Of a stretch of DNA of 25,486 nt, positions 1-6,989 are shown in pieces. The notes beneath the pieces are model-generated. The model was given only the letters and a program-made list of their open reading frames with translations. It was not told the origin of the DNA and ran no database searches. A program made the position numbers and the translations under genes. The DNA lies in NCBI GenBank assembly GCA_900557185.1, contig USRP01000013.1, forward strand, positions 1 through 25,486, written 5' to 3'. This DNA comes from an uncultured Mycoplasmatota bacterium (GTDB lineage Bacteria; Bacillota_I; Bacilli_A; RF39; UBA660). Within the stretch, counting starts at the first letter, position 1. Each line of letters opens with the position of its first letter.

Positions 1-1
1 A

Positions 2-694
2 GACTTTCCTAGGATAGTAAAATATAAAAAAAGAAAAAATTCTAGTAATAGAAGAACTAGAAAAGAAAGGGAAATATTAATAAACAGGAAATATACTGAT
101 TTTATTGAATTTATTTCTAACAATCCAGATTCAAACATTGTAGAAATGGATACCGTTGAAGGTTTAAAAAATGAAAACGATTGTTTTCTTACTCTTTTAT
201 GGAGAAAATCTAAATTTATGCTTATTTTTAAATTAGAATCTCAAACTACCGATGAAGTTACTAGAATATTTGAAATATTGCAAAATCTTATTCCTTTAGA
301 TATTTATAAAGATTTATTTCAAGTTATTCTTACTGATAATGGTCATGAATTTTTTGATGTCAATAATATTGAATGTATTCATTCTACAGGTGAGTATGTT
401 ACTCATTTATTTTTCTGCGATCCACATGCATCTTGTCAAAAAGGTATGATTGAAAAAAATCATGAGTTTATTAGATATATTTTACCTAAAGGTTCTTCAT
501 TTAAAAATATAAATCAAGAAGATTGTAATTTAATAATGAATAATATTAATTCACTATGTAGAGATTCATTAAATGGTAAATCACCTTATGAAGCAATGTT
601 ATTCTTATGTGATGAATATATACTAAAAAAATTAGGCTGTCATTTCATTAAATCAGATGAAGTTAATTTAACTTACGATTTATTAAAATATTAA
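2..694 (+). CDS. IS30-family transposase, C-terminal part (5' end outside window)
   Basis: DDE transposase that cuts and joins the ends of its insertion sequence. The frame is open from base 2, so the gene enters from the left edge and the ATG at 146 is internal; about 230 residues are visible. An Arg/Lys-rich stretch is followed by the integrase core with the acidic triad: Asp in EMDTVEG (codon 149-151), Asp in ILTDNG (335-337) and Glu in IEKNHE (452-454). The 38 residues between the last two exceed the 33 of IS30 itself, but the motifs CDPHASCQKG and DSLNGKSPYEA match an IS30 subgroup common in Firmicutes. The C-terminus looks complete with no frameshift in the visible part. It is the only accepted gene on the plus strand, as expected for an inserted element. 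Whether the copy is intact cannot be judged without its 5' half. Confidence 0.9.
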   Translation, partial: DFPRIVKYKKRKNSSNRRTRKEREILINRKYTDFIEFISNNPDSNIVEMDTVEGLKNENDCFLTLLWRKSKFMLIFKLESQTTDEVTRIFEILQNLIPLDIYKDLFQVILTDNGHEFFDVNNIECIHSTGEYVTHLFFCDPHASCQKGMIEKNHEFIRYILPKGSSFKNINQEDCNLIMNNINSLCRDSLNGKSPYEAMLFLCDEYILKKLGCHFIKSDEVNLTYDLLKY

Positions 695-698
695 AAAA

Positions 699-723
699 TA
701 ATTATAGTTGGTTCCTATAATTA
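699..723 (+). terminator. Hairpin just after the transposase stop
   Basis: A perfect 9-base stem (699-707 with 715-723) with a 7-base loop starts 4 bases after the stop codon. Only a weak T-rich stretch follows, so it may be a poor terminator or simply a 3' protecting hairpin of the transposase message. Confidence 0.4.
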
Positions 724-978
724 TTCTTCGACAAACAAATTGCCATAAATTAATCATTGACTATAATGTAGACGTTGTGCACTTAATTTTAAAAAATGTA
801 CAATTTCTACACTTTTTGACGTGAGATAAAAGTCCCTTGTCGGAATATAATATACCACATTTTCTTATTTTACACCATTGTTTTCTTCTTAAAACGACTA
901 AAAAATGTGCATTTTCTTATGAAAATACACATTTTGGGTCGTAATGCACTTAATTGTGCACTTTACTTAAAATTTAAC
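724..978. other. Non-coding stretch, probable right end of the IS30 element, several inverted repeats
   Basis: No gene is visible. The stretch holds an imperfect inverted repeat at 776-804, a short palindrome GCAC-TTAATT-GTGC at 946-959, and a long near-perfect hairpin at 894-942. The string TGCACTTAATT occurs twice, near 778 and 945. The terminal repeat of the insertion sequence probably lies here, but without the left end it cannot be delimited. Confidence 0.4.
894..942. repeat. Long hairpin (15-base stem plus 5-base outer stem)
   Basis: Bases 902-916 pair with 921-935 with one mismatch around a 4-base loop, and outer bases 894-898 (ACGAC) pair with 938-942 (GTCGT) across a small internal loop. 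It is not needed as the terminator of the minus-strand gene at 990, which has its own hairpin at 979-1006. It may be part of the IS end, a bidirectional transcription stop, or a small dispersed repeat. Confidence 0.55.
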
Positions 979-1006
979 GAAAAACACAACTATTCATATT
1001 GTGTTT
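979..1006 (-). terminator. Rho-independent terminator of the prepilin-like gene
   Basis: On the minus strand an 8-base stem (1006-999 with 989-982) with a 9-base loop that contains the TAG stop is followed by TTTTTCG. It overlaps the last codons of the gene ending at 990. Confidence 0.75.
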
Positions 1007-1493
1007 CATATCCCTCAGTTGTATACTGACCACACTTTAAATAAGGTTCATACATATCATCACTTGAAGTATATGTAACATAGCCAGAACAGATATTTCC
1101 ATTTGGATCTTTCACTTGTTCTAAGAAATCTAACGAAGTTAACTGTTCTAGGGTAATATGCATAGTCGTATCATCTTGAATCTCATCATATTGTCTTTCC
1201 ACGTATGCTTGGGCAGCAATTTCTAAACTATCTTCTAAAGAGTGATAATAATTATCATCTACAACAACTGGTTCTTCGCTTTCTGGTACTTCATCTATAA
1301 TTGTTCCTGGTGTTGTTGCTTCGTTAATTTCTTCTTTGATATTTTTATCTGAAGTAGAAGCTTCTTTTGGTGTATCCATCATATGATTAAACTGATTTAA
1401 TAATATATAGATAACAAGTAAGACACAGGCAATAATTCCACAGTATAGAATCATATCCTTTTCACCCCAGCCACGATTATCTAACCTTTTCAT
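990..1493 (-). CDS. Prepilin-like single-pass membrane protein, function unknown
   Basis: 167 residues. The N-terminus has a short charged leader ending in Gly (MKRLDNRG), then W-G-E-K-D and a hydrophobic helix at about residues 15-34. This resembles a type IV prepilin (class III) signal, with cleavage after Gly8 and an acidic residue, Asp here instead of the usual Glu, at position +5. An acidic, Thr/Glu/Pro-rich linker (about 40-80) leads to a C-terminal domain with two Cys, in CSGY and KCGQY, that could form a disulfide outside the cell. The ATG is preceded by a strong GGGGGGAG ribosome site. The next gene upstream ends 14 bases away, so both may share its promoter. No pilus assembly ATPase or prepilin peptidase is in view, so the pilin reading is an inference. 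Confidence 0.6.
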   Translation of the reverse strand: MKRLDNRGWGEKDMILYCGIIACVLLVIYILLNQFNHMMDTPKEASTSDKNIKEEINEATTPGTIIDEVPESEEPVVVDDNYYHSLEDSLEIAAQAYVERQYDEIQDDTTMHITLEQLTSLDFLEQVKDPNGNICSGYVTYTSSDDMYEPYLKCGQYTTEGYETQYE

Positions 1494-1507
1494 TCTACTC
1501 CCCCCTT

Positions 1508-2173
1508 TTAAAATAATTTCTTCACGGAAACATCTTCTTTAAAACGATACAATTTTGCTGGTCTTCCAGTTCCACTGGTATCATAATCATTGGTATCTTC
1601 AATCAAACCAAGTGAAATAAATTTCTTACGAAAATTACGACGATCGAATTTCTTCCCTAAAATGGATTCGTATGCTTTTTGAATTTCTGGTAATGTAAAA
1701 TCACTAGGAAATATTTTTTTCAATATTTCACTACTCAATAATTTTTCTCTCAAACAATTCATCGTGTGGTCTAATATCAATTGATGATCATATCCTATTT
1801 TTGGTAGTTCATGAATATCAAACCACTGTGTTTCAAACGGAAAATCATCGTGTTGTGAAGCTTCTAAATCACTGATAAAGCCAAGATAATGAATTGCAAT
1901 CACAGGCATATCAATCATTCGATCCGGTGTACTACAACTAGAAATTTCTTCTAAATCTAAATTCATAAAATGAAACTTTTCCTCTAACTCTTTGGTAATT
2001 GCATCTAAACAAGTCTCATGAATAGAAACAAAAGTACTTGGTAAAATCCAATACCCCTTATAAGGTTCTTCTTCATGTTTTAAAAGTAACACTTTAATAC
2101 AACCTTTATCAATCGTATAAAGACAGGCGATTGATTCTACATAATGTTGATATTCTTTGGTATTTGTTTTCAT
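1508..2173 (-). CDS. NrtR-type transcriptional regulator: Nudix-like domain plus winged helix
   Basis: 221 residues. Residues 10-140 form a Nudix fold, with WILPSTF where active enzymes have the Gly-rich start of the Nudix box. Residues about 46-68 keep only part of GX5EX7REUXEEXGU: Arg is Lys, the second Glu of EE is Lys, and the late Gly is His, so hydrolysis is probably lost and the domain may only bind a ligand. Residues 150-215 form a winged helix ending in GTGRPAKLYRF, the signature of NrtR-like regulators, whose relatives respond to ADP-ribose or other nucleotide/sugar ligands and control NAD or sugar genes. The start is the ATG at 2171-2173 with AAGGAGAAG nearby. A consensus promoter and a palindrome at the predicted transcription start suggest self-control. 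The regulated pathway cannot be told; no NAD gene is nearby. Confidence 0.8.
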   Translation of the reverse strand: MKTNTKEYQHYVESIACLYTIDKGCIKVLLLKHEEEPYKGYWILPSTFVSIHETCLDAITKELEEKFHFMNLDLEEISSCSTPDRMIDMPVIAIHYLGFISDLEASQHDDFPFETQWFDIHELPKIGYDHQLILDHTMNCLREKLLSSEILKKIFPSDFTLPEIQKAYESILGKKFDRRNFRKKFISLGLIEDTNDYDTSGTGRPAKLYRFKEDVSVKKLF

Positions 2174-2201
2174 AGGCTTCTCCTTACCAGAAACTAAATT
2201 T

Positions 2202-2216
2202 GTGTTTCAAATACAC
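2202..2216. promoter_or_regulatory. Palindromic candidate operator GTGTATTTGAAACAC
   Basis: Imperfect 15-base inverted repeat with GTGT/ACAC arms, 5 bases downstream of the -10 box of the Nudix-regulator promoter, thus over the predicted transcription start. Its position fits a repressor site, possibly for the regulator it precedes. Confidence 0.45.
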
Positions 2217-2221
2217 CACAT

Positions 2222-2249
2222 AGTATATCATTTTCTTTTATTTTGTCAA
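2222..2249 (-). promoter_or_regulatory. Sigma-A promoter of the Nudix regulator (TTGACA-N16-TATACT)
   Basis: Perfect -35 at 2244-2249 and -10 TATACT at 2222-2227 on the minus strand, spacer 16. The -35 lies in the T-rich tail of the terminator of the upstream gene. Confidence 0.8.
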
Positions 2250-2270
2250 GAAAAGAGACGAAACGTCTCT
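2247..2270 (-). terminator. Terminator of the VirB2-like gene
   Basis: A perfect 7-base stem AGAGACG/CGTCTCT (2254-2260 with 2264-2270) with a 3-base loop and a TTTTCTT tail on the minus strand, overlapping the first base of the gene's stop codon. Confidence 0.8.
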
Positions 2271-3244
2271 TACTTAAATGGATCTAAGCAACTTTCAAAA
2301 TTGCTACCAAACAATAATTCTAATACAAAATCAATTAAATAAGGTAATAGAATTAAAACTACTAATAAAATTAATCGTTTTGTAAAGGTACTACCAGCCT
2401 TACGCATCGCTTCGGCATCTTCACTCGTCACAGCTTTCAAGAAATCTAAAACACCTAAAACAATAACTAATGCGGCAGCTGCTCCTCTTACCCACTTATA
2501 AATATCTCCTAACAAATTATTTAAATTAGACCCCATGATTACACAACCAGGTGCTTTATTAATCTCCATATCAAACAATGGTTTATCTTGATATGTTCCA
2601 TCTTTATCAGAATCAGCAGTATTCTCCTCTACTGTTTTTTTACAAGCTGCTAATGCATCTTTACATTTCTGACAATCTGCAGCATGTGAATTACAAGTAC
2701 CAGGCGTATTTATCATTTGTTCACATGTAATTTTTTCATTTTGTTGAGTAATTGAGTTCGGATAATAATGCGGTGTATCATATACCTCTTCTTCACATGA
2801 CTTCGTAGCCTCCTCGGCTTCTTCTTCTGTATAGTTTTGATTCTTACAATTATCTTTGTAATGCTTCATTACATCGTTTTTACAATCTGTAATAAATCCT
2901 TCACACTTTTTACGATTCTTTGAATATTTTTTCATATCGTCAGGATCTGTTACGTCACCAACAGGGATTGTCGTCAAACATCTCTGATAAACTTTATTAT
3001 ATATTAAATCTTTACGCTTCATATTTTTAAAATCATAAGTTGTTTTTTTATTCTTCGTTGTTTTTTTAACTTCGTATCCACATACATCTGTTAAACGATT
3101 ATAAATTTCAGCATCAGAATAACAATCATTACCCGAGAATGGGTTTTTATCGTATGCCCCTTCCCACCAATTTTTCATCATTTTTCCATGAACAGTAAAC
3201 GGAATACATAATAATATAATAAAAAATATAATCTTTTTCTTCAT
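2270..3244 (-). CDS. Secreted Cys-rich protein with C-terminal VirB2/TrbC-like two-helix membrane domain
   Basis: 324 residues. Residues 1-20 look like a signal peptide (lysines, hydrophobic core, VHG end). Residues 21-235 are hydrophilic and carry 13 Cys, many as isolated KC or DC pairs; a 14th Cys lies after the last helix (ESCL), giving an even number that could form disulfides outside the cell. Residues about 250-313 form two helices joined by a loop KAVTSEDAEAMRKAGSTF and KR, then LILLVVLILLPYLIDFVL. This layout matches VirB2/TrbC-like pilin domains (Mbov_0395-like proteins) of low-GC Gram-positives and Mollicutes. With the signal peptide removed, both ends would face outside. It is a single-gene unit with its own promoter and terminator. 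The role (envelope, adhesion or conjugation-like pore) is unknown, and no VirB4 or VirD4 gene is nearby. Confidence 0.7.
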   Translation of the reverse strand: MKKKIIFFIILLCIPFTVHGKMMKNWWEGAYDKNPFSGNDCYSDAEIYNRLTDVCGYEVKKTTKNKKTTYDFKNMKRKDLIYNKVYQRCLTTIPVGDVTDPDDMKKYSKNRKKCEGFITDCKNDVMKHYKDNCKNQNYTEEEAEEATKSCEEEVYDTPHYYPNSITQQNEKITCEQMINTPGTCNSHAADCQKCKDALAACKKTVEENTADSDKDGTYQDKPLFDMEINKAPGCVIMGSNLNNLLGDIYKWVRGAAAALVIVLGVLDFLKAVTSEDAEAMRKAGSTFTKRLILLVVLILLPYLIDFVLELLFGSNFESCLDPFK

Positions 3245-3263
3245 AAACTCTCACCTTAACTTT

Positions 3264-3292
3264 ATTATACAGAAAGTAACACGCAAAAACAA
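3264..3292 (-). promoter_or_regulatory. Promoter of the VirB2-like gene (TTGTTT-N17-TATAAT)
   Basis: -10 TATAAT at 3264-3269 and -35 TTGTTT at 3287-3292 on the minus strand, spacer 17, followed by an AAGGTGAG ribosome site before the ATG. Confidence 0.7.
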
Positions 3293-3322
3293 TTTTTCAA
3301 TATAAGTTTGACAATAATTTAC

Positions 3323-3352
3323 AAAAAAAGTTGAGATTATCTCAACTTTTTT
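3323..3352 (-). terminator. Terminator of the rpoB-rpoC transcript
   Basis: A perfect stem AGTTGAGA/TCTCAACT extended by A/T pairs (3324-3336 with 3340-3352), a 3-base loop and a seven-T tail on the minus strand. It overlaps the rpoC stop codon by two bases. Confidence 0.9.
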
Positions 3353-6300
3353 AATCCATTAATTCTTGTTCTAAAGCTTCTAGAGGTTCATCTTGGAATA
3401 AATCATTTTCCAAATGGTAAGTTGCTTTACGATATTCTTTTGCTCCTGTACCAGCTGGGATTAATTTACCAATGATAACTGTTTCTTTTAATCCATTCAA
3501 GTGGTCTACTTTTCCATGAATTGCAGCATCTGTTAAGATACGTGTTGTTTCTTGGAATGAAGCAGCAGATAAGAATGAATCTGTTTCTAGACTTGCTTTT
3601 GTAATACCAAGTAATACTGGTCTACCAGTAGCAGGTCTTTTTCCTTCTAGAATTAATCCTTTATTCGCATCTGTGAATTGATTAATGTTTACCATTGTTC
3701 CAGGTAAGAATAAACTATCACCAGAATTAATAATCTTAATCTTAGAAATCATACGTCTTGCCATGATTTCAACGTGTTTATCAGAAATATCAACACCTTG
3801 ACTACGGTAAACTTTTTGAATTTCCATCAAAATATATTGTTGTACTGTAATTGGGTCTGTTACAACAAGTAATTCTTTTGGATTGATTGCTCCGTGTGTT
3901 AAACGTTCTCCAGCGCGTACTTCTTGTCCTTTTTCAACGGCAAGTTTTGCACCATAATTACTTGTATGTTCTTTTTTATCTGCATCGTTAGATACAGTAA
4001 TCACAAATTTACCATTTTGTTCTTCAATGTTTGTAACAACTCCATTGATTTCAGAAATCGTTGCTTTACCTTTTGGATTACGTGCTTCAAAGATTTCTTG
4101 TACACGAGGAAGACCTTGTGTAATATCGTCTCCACCAGCAACTCCTCCGGTATTGAAGTTTCTCATGGTAAGCTGAGTACCAGGTTCACCAATTGATTGT
4201 GCTGCCATAATACCAACAGCTTCCCCTACTTCTACAACATGACCAGTTGCAAGGTTACGTCCATAACATTTACGACATACTCCATGATCTGTTTTACAAG
4301 TAAGTACTGTTCTAATTGGAACTTTCGTAATACCTGCTTTAATAATTTTATCAGCAATTTGTTCTGTAATGTAATCATTACGTTCAGCAATGACTTCTTT
4401 TGTTTCTGGGTTGATAATTCTCTTATTTGCATATCTACCAATAATACGATCTTCTAATGATTCAATCACTGTACCATCGTTTTCATTGATAAATGCTTCT
4501 ACTAAGATACCTTGATCAGTACCACAGTCTTCTTCTTTTACGATAACGTCTTGAACAACATCTACTAAACGTCTTGTTAAGTATCCAGCTTCTGCTGTTT
4601 TTAATGCTGTATCAACGGCTCCTTTACGAGCACCGTGTGTTGATAAGAAGAATTCATTGATTTTCATACCTTCACTAAATGAAGAAGTAACTGGGATTTC
4701 TACTTGTCCTCCACTTGGTTTTGCGAATAATCCACGCATACCAACTAATTGTGTATAACTTCCGATATCTCCACGCGCTTTTGAACGAATCATTGTCGCA
4801 ATAGAGTTATCTGGATGGTCTTTTAACCATTCTTCTAGACTTGCAGAAATTTTATTTTTAGCTTTTGTCCAAATATCGATAACTTGGTTATAACGTTCTT
4901 CATCTGTAATTAATCCACGTTTGAATTGTTTGTTGATCTTATCAACCATTGATTGACTTTCTTCTAGGATTTCTTTCTTATCTTCACTTTCTACAACATC
5001 TGAAATCGCAATACTAATTCCTGATAATGTAGAGTGTTTGAATCCTAAATCTTTTAATTTATCAAGCATAACAGATGTTTCAGTTGTTTGATATCTCTTA
5101 TATACTTGTGCGATTAATTTTTCTAATACTTTCTTATTAAAAGCATCTACTAGAGGCATTTCACTAATTGCTTTCTTAATGTCAGTTCCTCTATCTAAGA
5201 AATACTTAGATGGTGTTACACCTTCGATATTTTCCGTAGTTCCATCATTGATATATTGGAATGAATCTGGAAAAATTTCATTGAAAATTAATTTACCAGG
5301 TGTTGTTACTAAATACTTGTTCATATAAGTATCTGGGAAGATTTTATGTTTAAATGAATTAACTGGAATAGCAATACGTGTATGAAGTGTAATTTCACGT
5401 CTTTCATATGCCATGAGTGCTTCATTATCATCTTTAAATACTCTTCCTTCACCAGGTAATCCGGCTTTTTCCAAAGTGATGTAATAGTTACCAAGTACAA
5501 TATCTTGTCCTGGAGTAACGATTGGTTTTCCATCCTTTGGACTTAAAATGTTGTTAGCACCTAACATTAAAAGTCTTGCTTCAGCTTGCGCTTCTTCTGT
5601 AATAGGTACGTGAACAGCCATTTGGTCTCCATCGAAGTCTGCGTTAAATGCAGTACATACAAGTGGATGTAAACGAATTGCTCGACCATTGATTAACTTT
5701 GGTTCAAATGCTTGAATACCAAGTCTATGTAATGTTGGAGCACGGTTTAACATAACTGGGTGTTCTTTAATCTTTTCTTCAACAACATCCCATACTCTTG
5801 GATCTTGGTTATCGATCATTCTTTTTGCAGCTTTAATATTGCTTGCGATTTCTTTTGAAACTAAACCGTTAATAACATGTGGTTTAAATAATTCTAGTGC
5901 CATCTCTTTTGGAATACCACATTCATACATTTTTAAATCTGGTCCAATTACGATAACACTACGTCCAGAATAGTCAACACGTTTACCAAGTAAGTTTTGA
6001 CGGAAACGTCCTTGTTTTCCTTTTAACATACTAGATAATGATTTTAGTGGTCTATTTCCTGGACCAGTAATATTACGTCCACGACGTCCGTTATCAAAAA
6101 GGGCATCTACAGCTTCTTGTAACATACGTTTTTCATTTTGAATGATGATAGTAGGAGCTCCTAATTCCATCAATTTCTTTAAACGATTATTACGGTTAAT
6201 AACACGACGATATAAGTCATTTAAATCACTTGTTGCGAATCTTCCACCATCTAATTGAATCATTGGACGAAGTTCTGGTGGAATCACTGGAAGTGCAGTT

Positions 6301-6989
6301 AAAATCATACATTCTGGACGGTTTCCACTTTCATAGAAAGCATCTAACACATCCAAACGTTTGATTAAACGAACACGTCTTTGACTCTGTGTATCTTTAA
6401 TTTCATCTAATTCTTTTTTAATTTCCTTGATAGAAGCTTCTAAATCAACTTGTTCTAAAAGTTCTTTAATTGCTTCTGCACCCATTCCAACACGGAATGT
6501 ATCCCCATACTTTTCATAATAAGCACGGTATTCTTTATCACTGATAATTTGTTTTTTCTCTAGTGGTGCTGGTCCTGGGTCAAGTACAACATAACTAACG
6601 AAATATAATACTTCTTCCAAATCTCTTGGACTCATATCAAGGACAAGTCCCATACGAGATGGAATCCCTTTAAAGAACCAGATGTGAGACACTGGAGTAG
6701 CAAGTTCAATGTGTCCCATACGTTCACGACGTACTTTACTTCTTGTAACTTCTACTCCACATCGATCACATACAATGTTTTTATATCTTAAACGTTTATA
6801 CTTTCCACAAGCACATTCAAAATCTTTGGTTGGTCCAAAAATCTTTTCGCAGAAAAGTCCATCTCTTTCTGGTTTTAAGGTTCTATAATTAATGGTTTCT
6901 GCTTTTTTTACTTCACCATAAGACCAAGAACGAATCTTTTCAGGAGAAGCAATTCCAATTCTAATTCCTTCAAAACTATTTGCATCCAT
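3351..6989 (-). CDS. rpoC: DNA-directed RNA polymerase subunit beta'
   Basis: 1212 residues, the normal length for Bacilli, with no insertion or inteins. It forms the active-site cleft with RpoB and carries the catalytic magnesium. Visible: N-terminal zinc site Cys59, Cys61, Cys74 and Cys77; the lid/rudder region with PGNRPLKSLSSMLKGKQGRFR (about 310-330); the catalytic loop NADFDGD at 449-455 with three Asp; the trigger-loop region with QSIGEPGTQLTMRNFNTGG; and the second zinc site with CGTD and CKTDHGVCRKC. The start ATG overlaps the rpoB stop (TAATG), so translation is probably coupled. It is the last gene of its transcript, with a strong terminator directly at the stop codon. Confidence 0.99.
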   Translation of the reverse strand: MDANSFEGIRIGIASPEKIRSWSYGEVKKAETINYRTLKPERDGLFCEKIFGPTKDFECACGKYKRLRYKNIVCDRCGVEVTRSKVRRERMGHIELATPVSHIWFFKGIPSRMGLVLDMSPRDLEEVLYFVSYVVLDPGPAPLEKKQIISDKEYRAYYEKYGDTFRVGMGAEAIKELLEQVDLEASIKEIKKELDEIKDTQSQRRVRLIKRLDVLDAFYESGNRPECMILTALPVIPPELRPMIQLDGGRFATSDLNDLYRRVINRNNRLKKLMELGAPTIIIQNEKRMLQEAVDALFDNGRRGRNITGPGNRPLKSLSSMLKGKQGRFRQNLLGKRVDYSGRSVIVIGPDLKMYECGIPKEMALELFKPHVINGLVSKEIASNIKAAKRMIDNQDPRVWDVVEEKIKEHPVMLNRAPTLHRLGIQAFEPKLINGRAIRLHPLVCTAFNADFDGDQMAVHVPITEEAQAEARLLMLGANNILSPKDGKPIVTPGQDIVLGNYYITLEKAGLPGEGRVFKDDNEALMAYERREITLHTRIAIPVNSFKHKIFPDTYMNKYLVTTPGKLIFNEIFPDSFQYINDGTTENIEGVTPSKYFLDRGTDIKKAISEMPLVDAFNKKVLEKLIAQVYKRYQTTETSVMLDKLKDLGFKHSTLSGISIAISDVVESEDKKEILEESQSMVDKINKQFKRGLITDEERYNQVIDIWTKAKNKISASLEEWLKDHPDNSIATMIRSKARGDIGSYTQLVGMRGLFAKPSGGQVEIPVTSSFSEGMKINEFFLSTHGARKGAVDTALKTAEAGYLTRRLVDVVQDVIVKEEDCGTDQGILVEAFINENDGTVIESLEDRIIGRYANKRIINPETKEVIAERNDYITEQIADKIIKAGITKVPIRTVLTCKTDHGVCRKCYGRNLATGHVVEVGEAVGIMAAQSIGEPGTQLTMRNFNTGGVAGGDDITQGLPRVQEIFEARNPKGKATISEINGVVTNIEEQNGKFVITVSNDADKKEHTSNYGAKLAVEKGQEVRAGERLTHGAINPKELLVVTDPITVQQYILMEIQKVYRSQGVDISDKHVEIMARRMISKIKIINSGDSLFLPGTMVNINQFTDANKGLILEGKRPATGRPVLLGITKASLETDSFLSAASFQETTRILTDAAIHGKVDHLNGLKETVIIGKLIPAGTGAKEYRKATYHLENDLFQDEPLEALEQELMD

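Noticed and set aside
3924..4457. Plus-strand frames inside rpoC
   Set aside because: Antisense shadows without ribosome sites, rich in Cys, Phe and Asn, over a perfectly conserved gene.
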